DNA of 64,000 nucleotides from Paracoccus aestuarii (GTDB lineage: Bacteria; Pseudomonadota; Alphaproteobacteria; Rhodobacterales; Rhodobacteraceae). This document shows positions 9,034 through 19,355 of this stretch, piece after piece. The stretch lies in the NCBI RefSeq assembly GCF_028553885.1, contig NZ_CP067169.1:2286385-2350384 (forward strand). Reading direction: 5' to 3'. Each line of letters begins with the position of its first letter. The stretch's first letter is position 1. Made by a program: the position numbers and the translations under genes. The notes beneath the pieces are model-generated. The model was given only the letters and a program-made list of their open reading frames with translations, searched no databases and was not told the DNA's origin.

Positions 9034-10456
9034 CGATCAGGTCTCCTTGAGGAGCCTGAATCATGCAAAGACCGTAAGATCAATGGGTCTGGAGCCTAAC
9101 CGATGCTGATCGCGGATATGAGCCAAGAGCACCATGTCGCGCCGCTGGCGATGCGATGGAGGCCGGTGCTTCCAAGCATAAAGCCCGCGTTCCGAAACTC
9201 CCATCAGGCGGCACAGATGGCTACGGGTCAGGGGGCCGCGATACTCGTCAATATGCTGAAACTTCGCGGCTTTTGAGCCGCGAAGAACATCGCCGTTTTT
9301 TTGGCACCTCCCTCTCCTCCCGGAGAATGCGGTTCTCTTTGCGAAGCCGCTCGTTCTCGCGCAGAAGACCGGCACCCTGCGAGGGCACCTTGGCTTTCTC
9401 CGAAACCGCCCGAACCCACTTGCCGAGCGTCGAAAGCCCGATCCCCAAATCCAGACGCAACCTGACGCCGTGTCAGGCCACTGGTGAGCGCGATGCGAAC
9501 CGCATCCCGCGTTGAACTCGTCGCTGTGTATCGCTGCCATATCCGGTCTTCTTGATGGCGACTATCGCTCTCAAAAGACCGGAACGAAACCGATGCAGGT
9601 CCAGAATGGTATGGACCTGATACGATGAGGCGACCCGCCGAATGCTTCGAGCATGCGCTGCAAGAGTTCCCAGGCTGTCTTCCTGTCTGCCTTGTCGACG
9701 AGCTGGGTGACGGCAAACTTGCTCGTGCGGTCGATGCCAACGAACAGAAAGAGCTTGCCCTCAGCGGTCTGCACCTCGGCGATGTCGATGTGAAAGAAGC
9801 CGATGGGGTAGCGTTTGAACTTCTGCCGCTTCGGTTTGCTGCCCTCCACGTCAGGCAGCCGAGAGATGCATTCGTCATTGGGCTTGAACCGGTGGCGCCG
9901 CAATGGCTCATCGCTGCAGACACCGATGGAGCGCTGAGCGTGTCACGTGCGGGATGGATGGCTGCAGGGCATAGAGGCGTTCTGCGCTACAAACGATCCC
10001 CCGGATCGTTTGCTTCACGCTTGAACTCCCGCGGCAGCAGCGTGTGCCGTCGGAAAGCGACGATGGTCGCCTCCTCAGCCTCGGTCAGGATCGTCGAGCG
10101 CGGTTCCTTTTGGCCCGGTCTTGAGGTCCTCGACCGTCTGGCGCTTGCGCCACTTCGCAACCGTCTTGGGATTGATCCCAAGATCCCGGCTCAGTTGCGC
10201 GCGCGAAGCTTGCGATCATTCGGGCCAGGCCCTCGGACCGATGGCGAGCCGGCCCTCATTATTGCAGCTCTTACGGCAAGCGTGGTCATGGCGCTCCCGT
10301 GACGAACTCGTCCCATAATGCTTCCTTCCATTCCCGCGAAAGGATCGCACCATCAAACCGTGGGATCAAACAACTAGCTGTATCGTCTATATAATGTGGG
10401 CCTACATGTCCCCCCCCCCCTCTGAGTATCGGGATATGTTGCATTCTTTTCGTCAT

Positions 10457-10487
10457 ATTGAACGCGGACCCTGACCGACCTAGATTG
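10457..10487 (+). promoter_or_regulatory. possible heat-shock (RpoH-type) promoter of lon
   Basis: ATTGAA at 10457 and CCTAGATT ending at 10487 resemble the alphaproteobacterial RpoH pattern (CTTG, about 17 bases, CYTATNT), about 65 bases before the lon start. lon is a classic heat-shock gene, which fits. The match is loose. The IS481 end lies about 85 bases upstream, so it did not remove this segment. Confidence 0.35.
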
Positions 10488-10550
10488 GGGCGATGCAGGG
10501 GCCGCGCGTCGCCATGACGGGGCCGCGGCTTCGGGCAGAAAGGAAAGAAC

Positions 10551-12968
<2,418 letters not shown>

Positions 12969-12982
12969 CCGTCCAGACAGCG

Positions 12983-13012
12983 AAAAAGGGCCGGGAAACC
13001 CGGCCCCTTTTT
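12983..13012. terminator. bidirectional rho-independent terminator between lon and pheS
   Basis: AAAAAGGGCCGGG, an AAA loop, then CCCGGCCCCTTTTT forms a GC-rich hairpin with T-runs on both strands. It lies between the convergent ends of lon (+) and pheS (-) and can serve both. Confidence 0.93.
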
Positions 13013-13024
13013 CATATTCGGCGA

Positions 13025-14107
13025 TCAGCGGCTGAGACCGCCCGCAAGGCCCGGCACGTCACCCGCCGCAAAGCCGTAATGGCGCAGCCAGCGCAGGTCG
13101 GATTCGAAGAAGGCGCGCAGGTCGGGAATGCCGTATTTCAGCATCGCGATGCGGTCGATCCCCATGCCGAAAGCAAAGCCCTGCCAGTGGTCCGGGTCGA
13201 TCCCGCCCGAGCGCAGCACATGCGGATGCACCATCCCCGAGCCCAGGATTTCCAGCCAGGAATTGCCTTCGCCGATCTTCAGCTGGCCACCCTCCCACGA
13301 GCAACGGATATCCACCTCGGCCGAAGGCTCGGTAAAGGGGAAGTGCGACGCGCGGAAGCGCAGCTCGACCGAGGGCACCTCGAAGAAGGCGCGGCAGAAT
13401 TCCTCCAGCGTCCATTTCAGATGCGCCATGCTGATGTCGCGGTCGATGGCCAGGCCCTCGATCTGGTGGAACATCGGCGTGTGGGTCTGGTCCATGTCCA
13501 TGCGATAGACGCGGCCTGGCGCGATGACGCGGATGGGCGCGCCCTGGTCCTGCATGGCACGGATCTGGACGGGGCTGGTATGGGTGCGCAGCACATGCGG
13601 CGGGCGGTTGTCGCCCGGCGCGCGGTGCATGAAGAAGGTGTCATGTTCCTGCCGCGCGGGATGTTCGGGGGCGATGTTCAGCGCGTCGAAATTGTACCAG
13701 TCGGATTCGACCTGCGGCCCTTCGGCGACGGCAAAGCCCATATCGGCGAAGATCGCGGTGACCTCGTCGGTGACCTGGCTGATCGGGTGGATGGACCCCT
13801 GACGGCGCGGTCGGCCCGGCAGGGTCACGTCCAGCCATTCGTCCCGCAGCCGCGCATCCAGCGCCGCATCCTCCAGCGACAGCTTGCGGGCGCGGAGCGC
13901 GGCGTCGATCTCGTCGCGGATCTGGTTCAGCGCCTTGCCGGTGGTCTGGCGCTCCTCGGGCGACATGCGGCCCAGTTCGCGCATCTTGAGGCTGATCTCG
14001 CCCTTCTTGCCAAGGGCGGCCAAGCGGACCTCCTCGATCGCCTGCGGATCGGCGGCGGCGGAAATGCGGTCAAGCCATTGCTGGCGCAGGGGGGTCAGGT
14101 CGTCCAT
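13025..14107 (-). CDS. pheS: phenylalanyl-tRNA synthetase alpha subunit
   Basis: This 360-residue class II synthetase subunit charges tRNA-Phe together with PheT. Visible parts are the N-terminal coiled coil (about residues 1-85), motif 2 around [14 protein letters not shown] and [21 protein letters not shown], and motif 3 in [18 protein letters not shown]. pheT is not within reach: the next gene downstream is lon, convergent, and no pheT lies upstream. In Paracoccus-like genomes the two genes can be separated, but I cannot check that here. The gene ends at the shared terminator with lon. Confidence 0.96.
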   Translation of the reverse strand: MDDLTPLRQQWLDRISAAADPQAIEEVRLAALGKKGEISLKMRELGRMSPEERQTTGKALNQIRDEIDAALRARKLSLEDAALDARLRDEWLDVTLPGRPRRQGSIHPISQVTDEVTAIFADMGFAVAEGPQVESDWYNFDALNIAPEHPARQEHDTFFMHRAPGDNRPPHVLRTHTSPVQIRAMQDQGAPIRVIAPGRVYRMDMDQTHTPMFHQIEGLAIDRDISMAHLKWTLEEFCRAFFEVPSVELRFRASHFPFTEPSAEVDIRCSWEGGQLKIGEGNSWLEILGSGMVHPHVLRSGGIDPDHWQGFAFGMGIDRIAMLKYGIPDLRAFFESDLRWLRHYGFAAGDVPGLAGGLSR

Positions 14108-15597
14108 CGCGGGCCTCTTTCACGTTGCGCCCGCGTTAGCATGGCCGGGCGCGCGGGAAAAGACCGCGCGCCCGCACCTGTCATTTCCAGATGTCGGGTT
14201 TCACGCCCGGCGCGATGCCGGGGTGGTCCGCGATGTGGAACTGCGGCTCCTGGCCCAGCTTGCGCTGGCGCAGATAGTCGCGGGTCACATGCGCGACCGT
14301 GCCCGACAGGGCGACGATGGCGATCAGGTTGATCGTGGCCATCAGCCCCATGCTGGCATCGGCGAAATCAAAGACCGTGGCGACCGCCTGCAGCGACCCC
14401 CACAGCACCATCCCCATCGCGGCAAAGCGCAGCACCATGATCCCCGGCTTGCCCGCGCCCAGGAAGACCAGCGAATTCTCGGCATAGGAATAGTTGCCGA
14501 TTATCGAGGTGAAGGCGAAGAAGAAGATCGCGATGGCGATGAAGATATGGCCGAAGGGCCCGAAATGATCGGAGAGCGCGGCCTGGGTCAGGTTCACGCC
14601 GGTCAGCTCGTCCGTGGGGATCACGTCGGCCAGCAGGATCACCACCGCCGTCGCGGTGCAGACCAGGATCGTGTCTATGAAGACGCCGAGCGCCTGCACG
14701 AAGCCCTGGCTGGATGGGTGATGCGGGTTCGGGATCGCGACCGCGGCGATGTTGGGGGCCGACCCCATCCCCGCCTCGTTTGAGAACAACCCGCGGCGGA
14801 TGCCGTTCATTATCGCGGCCATGACGCCGCCCGCGACACCGCCCACGGCCTCTTGCAGGCCGAAGGCGCTGCGGATGATGCCCATCAGGATGCCCGGCAC
14901 CTCGTTGAAATCCATGATCAGAACGATAACGGCGACCAGCAGGTAGATCCCCGCCATGACCGGCACGATCAGCTGCGCGACCTTGGCGATCTGCGGGATG
15001 CCGCCAAAGATCACCACGCCCGCGATCAGCGCGACGCCCAGACCCACCAGGCCCGCATTGATGCCAAAGGCCCCTTCGACCGCCTGCGCGATGGAATTGG
15101 CCTGCACCGCGTTGAAGACCAGGCCGAAGCTGATGATCAGCGCCACCGCGAACAGCCCCGCCAGCCAAGGCAGCCCCAGCCCGCGCGAGATGTAATAGGC
15201 GGGCCCGCCCCGATACATCCCGTCCGGCCCATGCACCTTGTAAAGCTGCGCCAGCGTCGATTCGGCATAGGCCGTGGCCATGCCCACCAGCGCCACCATC
15301 CACATCCAGAAGATCGCGCCCGGCCCACCGAGGGTCAGCGCCACCGCGACGCCCGCGATATTGCCGGTGCCCACGCGGCTGGCCAGCGACACGGACAGCG
15401 CTTGGAACGGCGAGATGCCGTCGCGGTCGGTTTCCCCCGAGCCGCGCACGCAGCGCCACATCTCGCGGAAATGGACAAACTGGATCAGCCCGAGACGGGC
15501 CGTAAAATAGATGCCCACGGCCAGCAGGCCTTAGGCTCCAGACCCATTGATCTTACGGTCTTTGCATGATTCAGGCTCCGCAAGGAGACCTGATCGA

Positions 15598-15967
15598 TGA
15601 GTAATCTTTACTGGCTGAGCGACGCCCAAATGGAGCGTCTGAAACCGTTCTTTCCCAAGAGCCTGGCAAGCCCCGGGTCGATGATCGTCGCGTCCTCAGC
15701 GGCATAATTTTCATCAATCGTAATGGGTTGCGGTGGTGTGACGCGCCGAAGGAATACGGCCCGGCCAAAACCCTCTACAACCGCTGGAAGCGCTGGAGCG
15801 ATAGCGGGGTTTTTGCCCGGATCATGGTCGGCCTTGCCGCCGAGAGCGCCGAGCACAAGACGATCATGAATGACGCGACCTATCTCACGGCACACCGCAC
15901 GGCCTCGAGCCTTGGGGTGAAAAAGGGGGGCGCGGGCGCCAGATCGGGCGCACCAAAGGCGGTATGA
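15598..15967 (+). pseudogene. IS5-family transposase orfA, copy 2 (1-base deletion)
   Basis: The start ATGAGTAATCTTTACTGG is intact, but a single A is missing near 15663, after the codons for KPFFPK. The frame therefore breaks and resumes downstream at IFINRNGLRWCDAPKE-like sequence. The catalytic Asp region (KTIMNDATYLTAH) is still readable in the restored frame. This is a clear frameshift relative to copies 1 and 3. Confidence 0.88.
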
Positions 15968-16353
15968 ACACCAAGTTGCACGCTGTCGCCGATGCGAAGG
16001 GGCGGCCGATCGGGTTCTTCATGTCGGCCGGCCAGGTTAGCGATTACACCGGCGCGGCGGCGCTGCTGGGCAGCCTGCCGAAGGCTGAGTGGCTTCTGGC
16101 CGACAGGGGCTACGACGCTGACTGGTTCAGAGACGCTTTGAAAGACAAGGGGATAAAGGTTTGCATCCCCGGACGGAGGTCCCGCAAGAAGGTCGTCAAA
16201 TACGACAAGCGGCGTTACAAAAGGCGTAACCGCATCGAAATCATGTTCGGACGTCTGAAGGACTGGAGGCGCGTCGCAACCCGTTATGACCGCTGCCCGG
16301 AAACGTTCTTCTCAACGATCATGCTCGCCGCAACCGTCTTGTTCTGGCTGTGA
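15964..16353 (+). CDS. IS5-family transposase, orfB (copy 2)
   Basis: The intact 129-residue C-terminal half is almost identical to the other two copies. Without a working orfA start region it is unlikely to give an active transposase, although the ends could be mobilised by copies 1 or 3. Confidence 0.85.
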   Translation: MNTKLHAVADAKGRPIGFFMSAGQVSDYTGAAALLGSLPKAEWLLADRGYDADWFRDALKDKGIKVCIPGRRSRKKVVKYDKRRYKRRNRIEIMFGRLKDWRRVATRYDRCPETFFSTIMLAATVLFWL

Positions 16354-16492
16354 AACTCAATGAGTCTGGAGCCTAGATCAGGACATAGCCCCAGAAGATA
16401 TTATTAAGAAAATCGATGACGGCGATCATTGCGCGCTCCGCTGCCTGCATTTGGTGCAGTCTGTAACAGGCGCGTGAGATGGCGCAAGCATC

Positions 16493-17845
16493 TTAGCGGC
16501 GGCGGACCTTCAGCCAGACCCCGCCTTGGGGCCGCAGGGTCAGGATCATGCGCGGCTGCGGATCGCGGCCCGCAATACGCTCGAAGCGAAAACGCGCCAG
16601 CAGGGTGGCCAGAATGATCACCGCCTCCTGCAGGGCGAAGCTGGCGCCGATGCAGATGCGCGGCCCCGCGCCGAAGGGCAGGAAGGCATAGCGGTCCGGC
16701 GCAGTCAGAAAGCGGCCCGGGTCGAAGGCATCGGGCCGGTCCCACAGCAGGTGGTGGCGATGCAACGCATAGATGGGCAGCATGACCGTGTCGCCCGGCA
16801 GAACCTCGCGCCCGCAGAGCCTGTCCGGCGCCTGCGCGGTGCGCGACAGGAAGGCCGCCGGGGGATAGAGGCGCAGCGCCTCGTTCACGATCCGCATGGT
16901 CAGGGGCAGCGCGCCCAGATCGGCGGCGGTGGCGGCGCGGTCGCCCAAGGCGCGGGCAGCCTCGTCATGGGCGGCCTCCTGCACGGCGGGATCGAAGGCG
17001 CAGAGATAGAGCGCCCAGGCCAGCGTCAGCGCCGTCGTCTCGTGCCCCGCCACGATGAAGGTCAGCAGGTTGTCGCGCAGCTCGTCGCGGTTCATCGCGC
17101 GGCCGGTCTCGGGGTCCTGGGCGTCCAGCAGCAGGTCCAGCAGGTCCGGCGGGCCGTCCTTCTCGGCGGCCCCGGCACGCTCGGCGATGGCCTGATCCGC
17201 GATGCCCTTCATCCGCTTCAGCCCCAGACCCGCGAACAGCCGCCCCGGACGCGGCAGCCATCCGGGCAGCCCCATCACATCCATCAGCGAGATCCGCGCG
17301 GTCTGGGCGATATAGGCGTCGATGGCATGATGCACCGCGTCCCGGTCGAACCCGCCCTGCCCCGAGAAGGTCACGTCCGAGATCACCTCGAAGGTCGCGG
17401 CCACGGTCTCCTCGAACAGATCGACGGGGCCGGTCGCGCCCTCCAGCCGGCGGCAGGATGCCTCGGCGGCGGCGGTCATGACCGGGCCCAAGGCCTCGAC
17501 ATGGCGTTGGGCAAAGGCGGGGGCGGCTGCGCGGCGCTGCCAGCGCCAATGCGCGCCCTCGGCCACGAACAGGCTGTCGCCGATGGCGGGGTTCAGGATC
17601 AGCTTGGTGGTGGTCGATTTGGGATAATCCTCGACCTTTTCCTTGAGGATGCGGCGCAGGCTCTCCGGGTCCATGACCATGTGCCAGCGCAGCCCTGTCT
17701 TGCCCGACACGATGGGCTGGCGGGTGGCGATGGCGGGGATCAGTTCCAGCACGTTGCGCCGCGCCGTCATGGCCGTGCCCCACAGGCCAAGGGGCCGGGT
17801 GGCCAGCGGCACCTTGGCGGGATCGGCAGCGGGCAGATCGAACAT
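16493..17845 (-). CDS. cytochrome P450
   Basis: The 450-residue soluble P450 has the I-helix AGHETT (266-271), K-helix EALRLYPPA (ExxR at 322-325), PERF-like FDPGRFL, and the heme loop FGAGPRICIGASFA with thiolate Cys398. No membrane anchor is visible. The bacterial class usually hydroxylates lipophilic substrates and needs ferredoxin or flavodoxin partners, none of which are adjacent. The start at 17845 (MFDLPAADP) follows AAAGGGG; a longer frame without a Shine-Dalgarno was rejected. Substrate unknown. It lies 64 bases beyond the interrupted symporter's start. Confidence 0.93.
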   Translation of the reverse strand: MFDLPAADPAKVPLATRPLGLWGTAMTARRNVLELIPAIATRQPIVSGKTGLRWHMVMDPESLRRILKEKVEDYPKSTTTKLILNPAIGDSLFVAEGAHWRWQRRAAAPAFAQRHVEALGPVMTAAAEASCRRLEGATGPVDLFEETVAATFEVISDVTFSGQGGFDRDAVHHAIDAYIAQTARISLMDVMGLPGWLPRPGRLFAGLGLKRMKGIADQAIAERAGAAEKDGPPDLLDLLLDAQDPETGRAMNRDELRDNLLTFIVAGHETTALTLAWALYLCAFDPAVQEAAHDEAARALGDRAATAADLGALPLTMRIVNEALRLYPPAAFLSRTAQAPDRLCGREVLPGDTVMLPIYALHRHHLLWDRPDAFDPGRFLTAPDRYAFLPFGAGPRICIGASFALQEAVIILATLLARFRFERIAGRDPQPRMILTLRPQGGVWLKVRRR

Positions 17846-17930
17846 CACGTCCCCTTTCGCGCGGTTCCCGTCAATCTGGGCGCGCGGGGGCCGCGGATCA
17901 ACCGCCGCCCCTGCGCGCCCTTGTCGCGGC

Positions 17931-18290
17931 TCAGCCCTTGGCCTCGTGCAGCGGCACCTGGGCATGCTGGATCACGGTCCAGTCCTCGTGCCCCTTGCGC
18001 AGATAGGTCGAGGAGCAGGCGGCGGCGAATTCGGTGCCGTCCTTGCGGGCGCGGACGGTGTATCCCACGACGATCAGCCCCTCCTGCGGGCGCGAGATGG
18101 TGCGGTCGTCGAAGGAGACCTCGTCCCATTCCGGGGTGCCGGACACCGCGTCGATGGCGCCCTGCCCCTGCAGCACATGCGGCGCATGCGGCAGCGCCAT
18201 GACGCATTCGTCGTCCACGCGGTCGTGATAGCGGTCCTCGCTGGCCCGCCACAGCGCATCCTCGAATTTCCAGACCCGGTCGTCATCCAT
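17931..18290 (-). CDS. NTF2-like / DUF4440-type small protein
   Basis: The 119-residue protein has a cone-shaped NTF2-like pattern: an N-terminal helix WKFEDALWRASEDRYHDRV, a strand with ALPHAPHVLQGQGAID, and a C-terminal strand pair VVGYTVRARKDG and CSSTYLRKGHEDWTVIQHAQVP. Such proteins are enzymes (SnoaL, ketosteroid isomerase type) or ligand binders; nothing shows which. It lies 85 bases before the P450 on the same strand and could be co-transcribed. The start at 18290 was chosen over an upstream Met because of an AGGAGAATGCAG ribosome binding site. Confidence 0.7.
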   Translation of the reverse strand: MDDDRVWKFEDALWRASEDRYHDRVDDECVMALPHAPHVLQGQGAIDAVSGTPEWDEVSFDDRTISRPQEGLIVVGYTVRARKDGTEFAAACSSTYLRKGHEDWTVIQHAQVPLHEAKG

Positions 18291-18353
18291 GCTGCATTCT
18301 CCTGGTGATTGCAGGGGACAACGGCGCGGGGTGACGGGGGTTCCCGCCATGCG

Positions 18354-18385
18354 AAAGGCCCGCCCCCGGGTCGGGGGGCGGGCCC
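18354..18385 (-). terminator. rho-independent terminator after rplT
   Basis: On the minus strand GGGCCCGCCCCCCGACCC pairs with the following GGGGGCGGGCC and ends in TTTC. The stem is very strong and the T-tract short. It lies 26 bases beyond the rplT stop. Confidence 0.8.
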
Positions 18386-18410
18386 TGTCGCTGCGGTCGC
18401 GGCCCTCGGA

Positions 18411-18770
18411 TCAGGCGGCGGCCTTGGCCTTTTCGACGATCGCGCCAAAGGCGTCGGGCTCGTTCACGGCCAGGTCGGCCAGAACCTTGCGGTCGACCTC
18501 GATCCCGGCCTTCGCCAGCAGGTTGATGAACCGCGAATAGGTCATCTCGGCATCGACCATGCGGACGGCGGCGTTGATGCGCTGGATCCACAGGGCGCGG
18601 AAGTTGCGCTTGCGGTTCTTGCGGTCGCGGGTGGCGTACTGGTTCGCCTTGTCGACGGCCTGGGTGGCGGTGCGGAAGTTGCGCGACCGCGCGCCGTAAT
18701 AGCCCTTGGCTTGATCCAGGACCTTCTTGTGGCGGGCGTGGGTGACCTTGCCGGATTTAACTCGTGCCAT
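18411..18770 (-). CDS. rplT: 50S ribosomal protein L20
   Basis: The 119-residue protein begins [24 protein letters not shown] and has the conserved [15 protein letters not shown] and [16 protein letters not shown] blocks of L20, which is needed for early 50S assembly. It lies 15 bases after rpmI, the usual order. No infC is adjacent. Confidence 0.98.
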   Translation of the reverse strand: MARVKSGKVTHARHKKVLDQAKGYYGARSRNFRTATQAVDKANQYATRDRKNRKRNFRALWIQRINAAVRMVDAEMTYSRFINLLAKAGIEVDRKVLADLAVNEPDAFGAIVEKAKAAA

Positions 18771-18785
18771 GTTTCAGTCCTCGGA

Positions 18786-18986
18786 TCAGCGGTTGTAGGG
18801 CATGTATTTCTTGACGATCTTGGCATCAGCGTCGGACATGACGGTGGTGCCGCGTGCGTCGCGAATGAACTTGGTCGTGCGCTTGATCATGCCGTGGCGC
18901 TTGCCGGCCTGGCCGGATTTCACCTTGCCCGAGGCCGTGAACGAGAACCGCTTCTTGGCGGCCGACTTGGTCTTCATCTTCGGCAT
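18786..18986 (-). CDS. rpmI: 50S ribosomal protein L35
   Basis: The 66-residue basic protein has [17 protein letters not shown] at the start and KHGMIKRT-like and KKYMPYNR blocks typical of L35. The start at 18986 follows GAAGGAGATG. It is first in the rpmI-rplT operon. Confidence 0.97.
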   Translation of the reverse strand: MPKMKTKSAAKKRFSFTASGKVKSGQAGKRHGMIKRTTKFIRDARGTTVMSDADAKIVKKYMPYNR

Positions 18987-19098
18987 TTTCATCTCCTTCA
19001 TCAGAGTGAACGCGCGGCTCGGCAATGCCAGAAGGGCCGGCCGCACGGGTTAGGCAAGCGCGCCCTATAGGACGGCGCGCGTCGCTTGGCAAGCCCCG

Positions 19099-19323
19099 TC
19101 AGGGGCGCAGCCCACCCCCGGTCACGGAATCCAGCGCCGCGGGGATGGTATCGGGGCCGAAGGGCTGGGGATTGGTCCAGGCCCCCACGAACAGCAGGAA
19201 TATCCCCGCCACCAAGGCCAGCGCCGCGGCGCGCGGCGGCTGCGTCTGCAGCAGCTGCACCACCGCCAGCACCAGCGACAGCAGGCACAGGGCAACCCCC
19301 GCCAACAGAAGAACATCGGACAT
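19099..19323 (-). CDS. small two-helix membrane protein, unknown
   Basis: The 74-residue product has two hydrophobic segments (about residues 3-25, VLLLAGVALCLLSLVLAVVQ, and 33-50, AALALVAGIFLLFVGAW) with a short polar tail. No motif is recognised. It is on the same strand as pyk, 32 bases downstream of the pyk stop, and is probably in its transcript. Small and hypothetical, but the coding pattern and the ribosome binding site look real. Confidence 0.55.
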   Translation of the reverse strand: MSDVLLLAGVALCLLSLVLAVVQLLQTQPPRAAALALVAGIFLLFVGAWTNPQPFGPDTIPAALDSVTGGGLRP

Positions 19324-19355
19324 CGCAGGCCCCCTTCAGGCTGTGAAAGCGCCGA

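Larger units (their letters stand above)
8256..9096 (-). mobile_element. IS5-family (IS427-like) element, copy 1, 841 bp
   Basis: The ends are the inverted repeats GGCTCCAGACTCATT and, inverted, GGCTCCAGACCCATT. It is flanked by TA on both sides; removing the element and one TA restores the orfB reading CGG-TTA-AGC (Arg-Leu-Ser), so TA is the target duplication. It is nearly identical to copy 3 (38837-39677) in the same orientation and to copy 2 (15534-16373) in the opposite orientation. This copy looks intact. Confidence 0.95.
7530..9540 (-). pseudogene. IS3-family transposase orfA/orfB (frameshifted, split by IS5)
   Basis: OrfA remains lie at about 9248-9540: a short helix-turn-helix block (SGLTRRQVAS, frameshift, DLGIGLSTLGKW) and the leucine-zipper-like part with ENERLRKENRILREE. 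OrfB begins near 9250 (GPLTRSHLCRLMGVSERGLY), is split after the codons for DQHRL by the IS5 copy, and resumes near 8250 with GRPRMTEELNELGIRVG. A further frameshift lies near 8010. The integrase core (LAVIIDLFSRRVVGWA, HTDRGSQY, SAVESFFKSLKAE) ends at 7530. A TAG replaces a codon just beyond the IS5 junction. At least two frameshifts and one stop make this a dead copy. Confidence 0.85.
7492..9603 (-). mobile_element. IS3-family element inserted in IS481 copy A (degenerate)
   Basis: The ends are imperfect inverted repeats of about 27 bases: TGGACCTGCACCGG at 7492 and, inverted, TGGACCTGCATCGG ending at 9603. Without the inner IS5 copy the element is about 1.27 kb, normal for IS3. It disrupts the IS481 transposase between the RIR.I and TILTDNG codons. 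Both of its own frames are decayed (next entry). The flanks show ATAC on one side and ATACC on the other, which may be the remains of a short target duplication. Confidence 0.85.
7066..10305 (-). pseudogene. IS481-type transposase (split, frameshifted)
   Basis: Three blocks of one transposase are recognisable by comparison with the intact product encoded at 29032-30006. An N-terminal helix-turn-helix part lies around 9987-10305 (frameshifted). A central part lies at 9571-9903, with RLPDVEGSKPKRQKFKRYP and FHIDIAEVQTAEGK, the latter around the first catalytic Asp. A C-terminal part at 7066-7374 has NHPWTNGQVERMNRTIKDAT, which holds the last catalytic Glu. The central and C-terminal parts are separated by the IS3-type insertion, so no functional DDE enzyme can be made. 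Confidence 0.85.
7071..10372 (-). mobile_element. IS481-type element, copy A (inactive, carries nested insertions)
   Basis: The outer ends match those of the intact copy at 29037-30047: a TGTTCAGTCCCGGCAT end at 7071 and a GGGATCAAACA end at 10372. Without the inserted material about 1.2 kb of IS481-like sequence remains, close to the 1.0 kb of the intact copy. Its transposase frame is broken by point frameshifts and by the IS3-type insertion at 7492-9603. The transposase's stop codon lies in the flanking CTA at 7066-7068, just outside the element. It lies between tRNA-Arg and lon. No clear target duplication is visible. Confidence 0.85.
15534..16373 (+). mobile_element. IS5-family (IS427-like) element, copy 2, 840 bp
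   Basis: It has the same ends as copies 1 and 3 but lies in the opposite orientation, flanked by TA. It is one base shorter. GCCTGG at 15661 stands where the other copies have GCCATGG, which shifts the orfA frame, so this copy probably cannot transpose by itself. Confidence 0.94.
14181..16429 (-). pseudogene. sodium:alanine symporter (AGCS family), split by IS5 copy 2
   Basis: AGCS proteins import alanine or glycine with Na+. The downstream 440 or so residues are intact (GTGNIAGVAVALTLGGPGA, FSNEAGMGSAPN and many membrane helices, ending GVKPDIWK). The first 18 codons (MIAVIDFLNNIFWGYVLI) lie beyond the IS5 copy at 16374-16429. Removing the IS and one TA leaves an in-frame TAA at the junction (ATC-TAA-GGC), so the gene would not be restored by clean excision. 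A product from an internal GTG near 15518 would lack the first part of helix 1. I call it a recent pseudogene. Confidence 0.88.
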
